Shown here: in pieces, positions 1 to 8,953 of the stretch
Position numbering within the stretch: the first letter of the stretch is position 1
How the letters are laid out: every line of letters begins with the position of its first letter
Source: Calocera cornea HHB12733
Lineage: Eukaryota > Basidiomycota > Dacrymycetes > Dacrymycetales > Dacrymycetaceae
Assembly (NCBI GenBank): GCA_001632435.1
Contig: KV424042.1
Location: forward strand, 1 to 64,000
Length of the DNA: 64,000 bases
Direction: 5' to 3'
Notes under the pieces: generated by a model
Databases searched by the model: none
Seen by the model: only the letters and a program-made list of their open reading frames with translations
What the model was told of the DNA's origin: nothing
Made by a program: the position numbers and the translations under genes

Positions 1-549
1 CTGGGGATCATACAGTGCTGCTTGTTGGCTGGTATGAACAAAGTATGGGCAGTGGAGATTTGTGCAGCATCGAGTTGGCGGGTAGAATTCTTCTGCAGCT
101 AAAAAACAAAGTAAATATTCTCTTGTAGGAAGCTGCAAGGATAAGTACTGACCGAGCTCTGTGAGATGGGCATATGTCTGGAACGGTGTGAAGTCTTCAA
201 TTAAGGGCTGAGTGACACCTGTGAGATCCCTAGCAGGATCCCAGAGAATGTGACGGAGAAGGCCCCACAAAGCCATGATTTGGGTGTCTTGCAAGCCCAT
301 TGCCTCGCTCATAAAGGCGACAACAGTGTGGGGAAGTGTTGAGGGTGCAACAGCCACTGTGGAGAGAGAACGGTCTTCTTGCCATGCAATTCGAGGCTGG
401 AGACGGCGAGCTAGCCCAAGAAATGAAAGCAGCTGTGCAACAGATACCCCAGCAAGGTCCTCTTGCAGCAGAGTAAGCTGGGTGGCAAGCTCAGATAGCT
501 GCATGGTTGCTGGAGAAAGGAATAAGGTGCCGAGGCACATAATCTTCAT
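1..549 (-). CDS. CxC5-like cysteine-cluster protein of KDZ transposons (5' part, cut by window edge)
   Basis: Reading left from the ATG at 549, the protein opens with a helical Leu-rich region (LSFLGLARRLQPRIAWQED), then HTVVAFMSEAMGL and LWGLLRHILWDP, and reaches a Cys cluster (FYPPTRCCTNLHCPYF). This order, a helical leader followed by YPPTR-C-x-N-x-x-C, is what I know from the CxC5 cysteine-cluster domain that accompanies KDZ transposases in mushroom genomes. A 54-nt intron at 99-152 (GTCAGT..TTTTAG) is likely, giving exons 549-153 and 98-1; the same stretch is also open in frame, so splicing is not proven. The rest of the gene lies left of the window. No transposase core or terminal repeat is visible, so whether the element is intact cannot be judged. 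Family identification is by motif memory only. Confidence 0.55.
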   Translation of the reverse strand, partial: MKIMCLGTLFLSPATMQLSELATQLTLLQEDLAGVSVAQLLSFLGLARRLQPRIAWQEDRSLSTVAVAPSTLPHTVVAFMSEAMGLQDTQIMALWGLLRHILWDPARDLTGVTQPLIEDFTPFQTYAHLTELGQYLSLQLPTREYLLCFLAAEEFYPPTRCCTNLHCPYFVHTSQQAALYDPQ

Positions 550-678
550 TGTCGTGATGCTATGTGTACATGCGGTTTCCGCGTGTAGAAGCACAACAGT
601 CACGTGCGACGGAATTTATTAAGGTATCTACCTTAACTAAGCCCCCCGGGGGCAGAATGCACAGCCCCGGCCGGAATC

Positions 679-706
679 CGGAATCCGGAATTGATTCCGG
701 ATTCCG
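679..706. repeat. Perfect 13-bp inverted repeat with 2-nt spacer
   Basis: CGGAATCCGGAAT at 679-691 and its exact reverse complement at 694-706, separated by TG. An extra copy of the left unit overlaps it to the left (from 672). It lies about 100 bp upstream of the FRA10AC1-like start codon in the divergent promoter region shared with the CxC5 gene. It could be a binding site for a dimeric factor or a hairpin in the 5' leader. Confidence 0.7.
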
Positions 707-804
707 CGCGCGGGAACCCGGATGTACTGTCCTGTACAGTACAGCACAGCACTACCCGTTACAGGACTACTTACCGCACCGGCACAGACAGCAAGCAAGT
801 CGCC

Positions 805-1591
805 ATGGCCTCCCATCCCACCGCCAAACCCGGGCCGACCACCCAGTCCGCGCACGCCAAGAGCGTGTTCAGAAACACCCTGCGCGGCGAGGACGCGTAC
901 GCCCGGCACACGCGGTACGTGCGCGACTATGTCCAGGTGTATGCCCCGGGGAGCAGCAGCGGGGTCGAGCAGCAGCGGGAGCGGGAGCGGAAGACGGACT
1001 TTGACGTGCTCAAGGAGGCCCACCGGTGCGCCCTCCCCGTACCCACCGGAGCCGGAGTCGCTGATGACCGGGGCAGCTTCATCAGGGACGACACGGAGGA
1101 CCTCTCGCGCCTGCCGTACGCCGACCAGCTCGCGGTAAAGTACTACTCCTCCCTCTTCAAGGAGTTTGTCATATGCGACCTGAAGCACTACAAGTCCGGC
1201 GCGGTACGCCCTTTCCCCATCTCCCTCCAGCTCCTTTCCCCGCCCTTCCCCTCGTCGCCCTTGAATTATCTCGTCATTTCCCCTTCGGACCCGTGTTGAT
1301 ACGCTCCGGGCGGAGATTGCGCTCAGGTGGCGGACGGACGAGGAGGTCATCTCCGGTGCAGGCCAGTTCACCTGCGCGAACCCGCGCTGCGCCCACCACG
1401 CCCCTCCCGAAGGGAGCCAACGCTGCGCGCCTAAGCTGACGGCGTACGAGCTCCCCTTCGCGTACGAAGAAGACGGAGAGAGCAAGACCGCGCTCGTCAA
1501 GGCCGTGCTGTGTGGGCGGTGCGCGGGGAAGCTCGTGTGGAGGAGGGAGCGGGAGCGGGAGAGGCGCGCGAGGGAGGGGCTGGGGGAGCTT

Positions 1592-1629
<38 letters not shown>

Positions 1630-1807
1630 CGGGGCTGTGAGGCGGCCTTACGAGGGAGAGGCAGAAGAAGAAGAGGACGACGCATACGACTTCCTACCCG
1701 CCCGGCCGCCCGACCTGCCCGATCGACGACCAGCCCGCTCACGCTCGCCTGCTCGGCACCCGGATCCGAAGAAGAGGTACGAGCGGCGGCACCGGTCTCT
1801 TTCCTAG
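805..1807 (+). CDS. FRA10AC1 family protein (spliceosome-associated) with polyglutamine tract
   Basis: Exons 805-1025, 1077-1203 and 1316-1807 give 279 aa. Family hallmarks in order: FDVLKEAHRFIRDD, then LAVKYYSSLFKEFVICDL, then IALRWRTDEEVISGAGQFTC, CANPRC (paired Cys), YELPFAYEEDGESKTALVK and LCGRCAGKLVW. The two Cys pairs look like a zinc site. Human FRA10AC1 is a nuclear protein found with late spliceosomal (C) complexes; a splicing role here is inferred from the family. The C-terminal third is low complexity: 11 glutamines, an acidic run, then an Arg/Ser tail (RRPARSRSPARHPD) like that of splicing factors. Intron 1 (51 nt) is in frame and free of stops, but removing it restores the family sequence AHRFIRDD. 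The ATG at 805 (cgccATGgcc) is the first in a good context. Confidence 0.85.
1595..1627 (+). repeat. (CAG)11 trinucleotide tract inside the FRA10AC1-like gene
   Basis: Eleven uninterrupted CAG codons encode a Gln run between the zinc-like domain and the acidic/RS tail. Pure repeats of one codon are prone to length change, so this may vary between strains. Confidence 0.95.
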
Positions 1808-2030
1808 CGATGTGACAGTGGTCTAGTGATGTGACACTGGTTGTATGATATGCATATACAGTAACGCACCGCGTCGCGTTATGATTTTAAGTTTACAGGG
1901 ATACGGTGGTCTATGGATACAGTACAGTGCACCTCTCATCCCGGTCTATTCTCTATTCTCTACAGTATACAGCATACAGCCCCGCCGACCCCAGGCGTCT
2001 GTGTAGCCGGTGTCGTGGTCGGTGTCGACC

Positions 2031-2972
2031 TCACTCCCTCTCCCCCGCGAGCGGCCCCAAGAACCTGACCACAACGCCCACCCCCTCCCGCACGCTCCCC
2101 CTCTCCGGGGGCCTAACCCGGCCCATCCACCTCCCCTCAAACTTATCCGGGTGCCAGCGCAACAGCGCCTCCCTGCCCCTCTCCCTCGCCCCCTTCCCCC
2201 CCGAGTGCGCAGGGGACAGCAGGAACTCGCGCATCCCCTGCTCGGTGAGCTCCGCCGGACCAGACGGGTGCGCAAAGAGCGGCCAGGGGATGTCCGCCCA
2301 CCCCGCGCTCTCGGGACCCAAGGCAGCCAGCCTCGCCCACCCGCGCTCGTACGCCGCCCACGCTTCCCCCAGCGCGCGCTGCTCGCGCTCCTTCCTCCTC
2401 TCTTCCCGCCTCCGCTCCCGCTCCCGCTCCTCCGCCAGCTGCCGCGCCCTCAGCACCCGCTTCTCCCGCTCTTTCTGCTCGCGTGCTAGCAGCCGCTGCC
2501 CCTCCTGCGCCACCTCGGCCGCATGCGTCCGCGCCCACATCCCCCGCCGAACCCACTCCGCATACCCCTCATCCTCCATCTCCACCGGTGCGCCGGGTGC
2601 GCGACCCCAGCGCGAAGGCACGTAAGCCGCCCGCTCCGCCTGCGCATAGTCAGGATCGTCAAGCGGGAGGTTGTCCAACAGCTTCGCGCGGAATCGGCTC
2701 TCGTCGTCAGCTTCCTCGTCCCCTTCCTCAGCGGGAGGAGGGCGCAGGTGCGCCTGGGGGTCCCACGCCTGTTCAGAAGGCGAAAAGGCGGCGTCGTACG
2801 TCCCGGGTTCGGCGGCTGCCCGGCGTTTCGTGCGCTCACCGTGCGCGTGCGAATGTGAGTGGGAGGACGAGGACGTGCCGGCGCCGGTGCGGAGCTTCCG
2901 TTTCCTGCGCTGCTCTTTGCGCCATGCGCGCTCCAAGCGCTCGGAGGACGTTTCCTTGAGGTTGAGCGGCAT
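2031..2972 (-). CDS. NFKBIL1-like J-domain-related protein
   Basis: Single exon, 313 aa. The middle (about 165-215) is a long charged helix rich in Glu/Arg/Lys with repeated REEERRKER-type sequence. The C-terminal part has WADIPWPLF followed about 45 residues later by ALLRWHPDKFEGRWMGRV, then VREGVGVVVRFLG. The pair DIPWP ... RWHPDKF is the mark of the NF-kappa-B-inhibitor-like protein 1 family, a degenerate J-domain that keeps the HPD tripeptide. In other organisms members are nuclear and have been tied to mRNA processing. Ankyrin repeats found in the animal protein are not visible. It is divergently transcribed from the Rad2 gene (266 bp between start codons) and converges on the FRA10AC1-like gene. 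Confidence 0.75.
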   Translation of the reverse strand: MPLNLKETSSERLERAWRKEQRRKRKLRTGAGTSSSSHSHSHAHGERTKRRAAAEPGTYDAAFSPSEQAWDPQAHLRPPPAEEGDEEADDESRFRAKLLDNLPLDDPDYAQAERAAYVPSRWGRAPGAPVEMEDEGYAEWVRRGMWARTHAAEVAQEGQRLLAREQKEREKRVLRARQLAEERERERRREERRKEREQRALGEAWAAYERGWARLAALGPESAGWADIPWPLFAHPSGPAELTEQGMREFLLSPAHSGGKGARERGREALLRWHPDKFEGRWMGRVRPPERGSVREGVGVVVRFLGPLAGERE

Positions 2973-3238
2973 TACTCATCCCGTGTTGCAAGGGTATAGT
3001 AGAGCGGTGGTCGTGGTCGTTGTACTGGTAGTAGCCCTTGGGAAGCGGCCGGCGTTGGAGCCCCGACTAGGGTCCGGAGGAACTCCGGCTCCGAGCGGCA
3101 ACGCGCGCGCCAAAGTCAGCCGCGACGTTCGAGCGCGCAACTTGTCGGCACTGTTGGGTGTGACTCGCCTTGCCTCCCACCATCGTTGTTGTATTGTTGT
3201 ACTGCTGCAAAGGTGGTGCGGACTGACGTGTAGCTGGC
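2973..3238. promoter_or_regulatory. Bidirectional promoter region, NFKBIL1-like / RAD2
   Basis: 266 bp separate the two divergent start codons, so both promoters must lie here or overlap. No clear TATA box was seen on either strand. Confidence 0.5.
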
Positions 3239-6200
3239 ATGGGTGTCAAGGGCCTCTGGACGCTTCTGGGGCCCGTCGGGCGGCCGGTGCTGTGCGTCTC
3301 CTCTCCCCATCCCCGCGCACCGCTAACCGCATCGGCAGGCTCGAGACACTCGAAGGAAAGATCCTCGCGATCGACTCGTCCATCTGGATCTACCAGTTCC
3401 AAGCGACCATGCGGGACAAGGAGGGGCGCGGGCTCGTCAATGCGCATGTGCTGGGGTTCCTGAGGAGGATATGCAAGCTGCTGTATTATGGAGTAAGGCC
3501 GGTGTTCGTCTTTGATGGAGGGGCACCGGCGCTCAAGAGGGTCACTATTGTGAGTGTTTCTGAATGCTTGGGTGGGCGGGTGAGCTGAGTATGGGGTAGA
3601 ACGAGAGGAAGAAGAGGAAGAGGGGCGCGGCGGCGAGTCATGCTAAGCTTGCGGAGCAGCTGCTCGCCGCCCAGATGAGGAAGGAGGCGCTCGCGCAGGT
3701 GGCGGCGTCTGCTTCGTGAGCCTCTCTGCGCCCTCTCGTGTGATGCGGGTATCTGATTGGGCTGTCAGAAATGCACGGCCGAAGAATGCGGTCGCGAGCG
3801 GAAGCGGCACTGCGCTCGGGGACGACACGGTCTACTTGGAGGACTACGACGCTCCCGCTGTGCCCCGCCCGCCCGTCACGCCCAACAAGAGTGACGAGCG
3901 ACGCGAGGCCGAGCGCCTCGAAAAGGAGTCCGAGGCGAGGAAGAAGCGCGACAAGTACGCGAACATGGACCCGTACGCGCTGCCCGAGGTCGACCTCGAG
4001 GCGACCATGACTGCCAAGGCGAACGCGGCGAAGCCCGACCCGCGGCTCGCCACCGAGGAGGAGATGCGCGCGTTCATCGACGAGATGCGGCCGGATGACT
4101 TCGACATCACCTCCCCCGAGTTCCGTGAGCTGCCCACGGAGGTGCAGTACGAGATCATCGGCGATATGCGCTTGAGGTCTCGGCAGACCAGCTATAAGCG
4201 GCTCGAGAGCATGCTGCGGAGCTCGAGGACGGCGCTCGACTTCTCGCGCGCGCAGATCCAGAACTTGAAGGAGCGGAACAGCCTTACTCAACAGCTGCTG
4301 CTGACGGCCGAGGGAGTGGGCAAGGTCATCGACCACCACCTGACCATCCCCGTGCGCGTTGCCAGCGAGCGGAATAGGGAGTACGTCCTCATCAAGAATC
4401 AAGGTGTGGAAGGCGGCTGGGTTCTGGGCGTTCGCGACACGGGGACAAAGGAGAAGCCGATCGTGATCGACGACAACCCCGTAAAGGTGGAAGAGGAGGA
4501 AGACGACCTGCTGCAGAGGGCCAGCGCGCCTTACGACCCTGACCACAGGCAGTACATGCGCACCCAAGCGCTCTCAGCGCTCGCGGACCGGTACACACCC
4601 AAGAAACCCGAACGGCTGACCGCCCAACCGTCGAGCATCATCCCCTCTTTTGGACCTGCGCCTTTGCCTGGAAGTCAGCCGCTGTTCGAGAGCGACGAGC
4701 CTGTTCAACTAGCCGATGACGAGGACGAATGGGCGGACGACGAAGATCTCGCTCTGGCTGTCGAGATGTCGATGAACTCTGCACCCTCTCAGGACACAGA
4801 CAACCCGTTCATTGTCTCTACTCAAGCCACCCAGGCTTCAACTGCTTTCGCAGTCGACGACGAGGATGACGACGAGGACATGGAGCCCGTACCGATCGAC
4901 CTTCCCACCACCACCCCCGAACGCCCGCAGTCACCCATTGATCTTCAGGACTTCGAGTCACCGTCTCCCCCGGGCTCGCCACCGCTTGGCCCCGTCTTCC
5001 TACCACCCTACCAGACGCCCGCCGAAAAGGCAGCGTCGAAAATTCAGCATGCAGCCGCATTTGTACACGATACATTCAAGACGCACCCATTGATATCCGA
5101 GCAATCACCAACACGTGTATCACCATCCACTTCACGGACGCCCGCGCGTCCTTCAATTTCGCCGCAGGCATCTGGGTCGAGACCCATTGTATCACCATCA
5201 TCAACCAGCAAACCATCTACACCTGTCCGATCGAATTCGGCGTTGGCCCGTCCCGGATCTCTACCAATGTTACAGACTGAGCATACCGTTACGCCTCCCA
5301 AACAAACGGAGTCAAGTTCCCCGTTCGATGACTCGGATGCCGGAGCACCAATCTTCCGAGCTCGCGCGCGACCGACGCCGAAGGAGCCTGTGCCAGTGGG
5401 CGTGCTGCCACCGAGCGGCGCTTCTCGCATCCCGCTGAGCCAGACTTTGACAAAGGATCCATCCGCATTACACCACCCGTCGCCGTCACCCATTGTGATC
5501 GACAAGGGCAAGCAGCGCGAAGTACCGCGAGTGCCTTCGCGAGAGGTTGTCTCCCCTTTCCGTCAGGTGGTGGAGCTTCCCGATGAATCCTCTTCACCTT
5601 CACCACCTTCAAGCCGACCTTTCATGCGCAAGCCATCCGCCTCACAAGCCGATCTTCGACGTCAGTCTTTCTCGAACCTGTCGCGGGTATCCATGCCGCC
5701 AGATCTTGAGGAACCTGCGTATCCAACGTCGCCATCGCCTTCTCCTGCTCCCTCTCGCACTAGCTCTGCACAGCCCTCCACCTCGGGAGTACCCGCGCCA
5801 GGAGACGCACCCCCCTCGCCAGGACTCGTAGATCAGCGGCATCCCTCGCCTGCTGTGACGTTGAGCGTAGCTGCGGAGGACGAGTCGTCCGCTCCCCACC
5901 CGTCTGACGATGAGGACGAAATCATGTGGTCACGTTCCCCATCACCAACCAGCCGTACCGGCGAAGACTTTCAGCCGCCCGAAGACTGGGATGCCGCTCA
6001 GGAGATGGATCCTGAGGCTGAAGAGAACGAGTTTGCGCAGTTCATGTCTGAAGTCAAGGGCAAGGACATCGGCACCATGCAACGCGAGATCGACGAAGAG
6101 ATTTCAACTCTAAACCAACAGCGGAAAGCGGCTCTCGTTGCTTCGGAGGACGTGACTCTCCAGATGGTCACCCAAATTCAGAACATGCTTCGACTCTTTG

Positions 6201-7318
6201 GTATCCCTTTCATCACTGCCCCGATGGAAGCTGAAGCCCAATGTGCCGAGCTGGTCCACCTCGGATTGGTGGAAGGAATCATCACCGATGACTCTGATGT
6301 GTTCCTGTTTGGTGGTCTTCGCGTATTCAAGAACATGTTCAACCAGTCGAAAACCGTTGAATGTTTCCTGCTGACTGATCTCTCTCGGGAGCTCAGCCTG
6401 GACCGGGACAAGCTCATTCGCCTTGCCTACCTTCTGGGGAGCGACTACGTCGATGGCTTGCCAAGAGTTGGCCCAGTCGTTGCCATGGAAATGCTTAGAG
6501 AATTTCCTGGCGAGGATGGCCTGCACAAGTTCAAGGAGTGGTGGCTGAAGGTGCAAAATGGGCGAGACAAGCCTGCCGACAATGCGACTCCCTTCAGACG
6601 TAAATTCAAGAAGCGATATAAGGATTTGTACCTTCCCAACGAGTGGCCCAACAGCAATGTCGTAAGTCGAAGGGTACAACCACGCCTGCAGTGCTCTGAC
6701 GTCTCAATGCAGCGTGATGCATACTATCACCCCACTGTCGACGAATCCACCGAGCCGTTTAAGTGGGGGTTGCCAGACTTGGACGCTTTGCGAGTCTTCC
6801 TGCGAGAAGAGCTGGGATGGAATGCGAGCAAAGTGGACGAGACTCTGCTGCCAATCATCCGCAAGGTTGGACAACGTGGCAAAGCCGCTCAAGTCAACAA
6901 GCAGGGAACACTTAGTTCTTATTTCGACGTTTCTGTGGGAAGTGGAGCGTATGAGCCTCGAAAGAGACAAGCGTACTCCAGCAAGCGGTTGCAGAAGGTC
7001 GTATCGGATTTCAGGAAGGAACAAATGCGCATGGAGGAAGTACGGAGAAGCATGGCACCCGAAGCAGAAGAGGAGGATGCACCCAAGAGATCCAAAAGGA
7101 AGGCGAAAGCTGCTGCGATGGAAGAGAAGGCGCCGAAGAGGAAAGCAAACGGCAAGAGTCGAGCCATGTCCGTTGCGTCCTCGGCAGGTCCCTCTGCGGA
7201 GAGGTCCGACCCGGTGACGGCTGCAGGGGAACAGTCTCCAATCGTCTCAGCGAAGCCGCGACCAAGGCCACGCAAAGTCAAGAGAGGTGACGATGAATAC
7301 ATGCCTGGTAGAGCTTGA
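3239..7318 (+). CDS. RAD2: Rad2/XPG structure-specific endonuclease (nucleotide excision repair)
   Basis: Exons 3239-3291, 3339-3549, 3600-3715, 3769-6661 and 6713-7318 give 1292 aa. The N-terminal nuclease half starts MGVKGLWTLLGPVGRPV and continues LAIDSSIWIYQF, RDKEGRGLVNAHVLGFLRR and RPVFVFDGGAPALKR. A long Ser/Pro/acidic spacer of roughly 700 residues follows. The I-domain (about 920-1010) has FGIPFITAPMEAEAQCAEL and GIITDDSDVFLFGG with the metal-binding Glu and Asp residues, then the helix-hairpin region LAYLLGSDYVDGLPRVGP. A PCNA-binding PIP box, QGTLSSYF, lies near 1155, and a Lys/Arg-rich tail should be a nuclear signal. Rad2/XPG makes the 3' incision in nucleotide excision repair. 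Length and order match the Rad2 branch rather than Fen1 or Exo1. Confidence 0.96.
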
Positions 7319-7558
7319 TTATTTATGCTGTATCAATATGGATGTAAGTTATCCACGGAGAGAAAATGCATGTTTTTTCTTTGATATATAGTTACACCCC
7401 ACTCGATGCAGTTGTATCGTACAACAATCGGATCCAAGACAGCACGAAGGTATGGACGGTGCGGTAGCCAGTGTAAGGGAGTCCCATGTAAATGGTAACG
7501 AGAAGACGAATTGTAGATGAAGTGTGAATCGTAGAACCCTGCAAACAACATAGCTGTG

Positions 7559-8953
7559 TCACTGGTAGGGAGAACCACGGGCATATCGACGCTCAGCGAG
7601 CCGTGGAGACACCTCGGCGCTTCGTTCCATCCTGTCGAGTAGCGATGCCTGTACCTGCTGGCGGTACTGAACCTCTTGCACTGGCGCAGCCTTGCCCTTA
7701 TCCTGTGTCTTCCACCTCATCTCCTCCCACTGCTTCCTGCTACCATGGGATTTTCTGACGCGTTGAACAGCCCCAGCAAGGCCTGCTTCCCATGCGTCCG
7801 ATGGCAACAAGGTTTTTCCTACCTCCGATCGATATCGCTTGGACTCTTGCAAGGTGGGTATGTCGGAGCAATGGTTCAGGGACCCCAAAGCTGTAGCGAT
7901 GGCATGCCCATCAGTAGCGGGGCTCGCCAAGTTCCTACGGTAGTCGTTCATGTTATCGAATGGCACAGTGGCAACTTCCATATCTTCCTCTGCAGACGTC
8001 CCGCCTTGATGGTCTTCATCAGCACCACGAGGATCGTAGTAGTCGGCGCAGGGCGAAGGAGGAATACTGACGACACAGTCGTCGGACGGAGAGGGAGGTA
8101 GAGAAAATGACCGCTCGTATCCCGACGGTGAAGACGAGGTGGAAGAAAGGACAGGCGTAGCTGGTGCGTCGAGTTCGTCGTTTTCGTACAACGTCTCGTC
8201 ACGAAGGGGACGTGCCTGAGGCGTTCGAAGTAGGCGGTCTTGCCCAAAGGCGTCGCGCATGCGCAGAACCGGTTCTGCCGTCCAGCGGAACATGTCGAGG
8301 TCGACATCCTGGTCGTGCACCAAAATAGTCTGGCGAGTGCTGCAATATTCGCCGAGGGCGTGCGAAGCAACGCTCCAGTCAATCTCGTTCGTTGGGTCGA
8401 GGCCGAGCCATTTGTAGGTGACTGCTCCGACTGCAGCCATATTGTTGAGACACCACTCCCGTGTCGGATAGTAGTTGACGTGGCTCGGGGAGCCATCGTC
8501 TCGACAGGCCAGGAAGAAGATCTGTCCAGGAAGGGCACACTGCAGCAGGGAGATTATATTAATGAGTGGCTGGGGAGCGTTGGAGATGCGCGGAGTAAGA
8601 AAGTCGTTGGCGTCGTATTTGACTCTGCAGTCTGCGAACATGGCTCTGAAGTGCAGCTCGTATTCTTCAGAGAAGAAGACATCGGCGTGGTGAGGCAGGA
8701 TTATTTGCAAGTGCGACCACTTGACACCGTCGTAGCTTTGCAGACAGATGGCGCTCTTCTGGTGCAGAGAGTAGCGTTTTTCGTGCCAACCGTGGTCCTT
8801 CTTCAAAGAGTCGCACCAGCCTCTCAGGTAGGGAAAGGCCGCTTGGTATGCATCTCGGACGTGTTCCACATGGGCGGGATCCTTTGGAAACGGGCAGGAG
8901 CGATATTGCAAATGACCACGAGGATCGAGGACGATGTGTTGCTGGCTAGGCAT
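7559..8953 (-). CDS. Unrecognised protein, 464 aa
   Basis: One open exon from the ATG at 8953. The N-terminal 230 residues look folded, with aromatic-rich stretches such as AFPYLRGWCDSLKKDHGWHE and PTREWCLNNMAAVGAVTYKW. From about 260 it is disordered: Ser/Pro/Asp-rich with SLPPSPSDD and SIPPSPCADYYDP repeats of SPP type. The C-terminus is basic and helical (SRKQWEEMRWKTQDKGK). No signal peptide, membrane segment or catalytic motif was recognised. It converges on RAD2 with 240 bp between stop codons. It is probably real because of its length, clean start and lack of a better frame. Confidence 0.6.
   Translation of the reverse strand: MPSQQHIVLDPRGHLQYRSCPFPKDPAHVEHVRDAYQAAFPYLRGWCDSLKKDHGWHEKRYSLHQKSAICLQSYDGVKWSHLQIILPHHADVFFSEEYELHFRAMFADCRVKYDANDFLTPRISNAPQPLINIISLLQCALPGQIFFLACRDDGSPSHVNYYPTREWCLNNMAAVGAVTYKWLGLDPTNEIDWSVASHALGEYCSTRQTILVHDQDVDLDMFRWTAEPVLRMRDAFGQDRLLRTPQARPLRDETLYENDELDAPATPVLSSTSSSPSGYERSFSLPPSPSDDCVVSIPPSPCADYYDPRGADEDHQGGTSAEEDMEVATVPFDNMNDYRRNLASPATDGHAIATALGSLNHCSDIPTLQESKRYRSEVGKTLLPSDAWEAGLAGAVQRVRKSHGSRKQWEEMRWKTQDKGKAAPVQEVQYRQQVQASLLDRMERSAEVSPRLAERRYARGSPYQ

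Noticed and set aside
637..1500. 287-codon open frame on minus
   Set aside because: Runs antisense to the FRA10AC1-like exons; low-complexity Gly/Arg/Val composition from the GC-rich complement, no motif.
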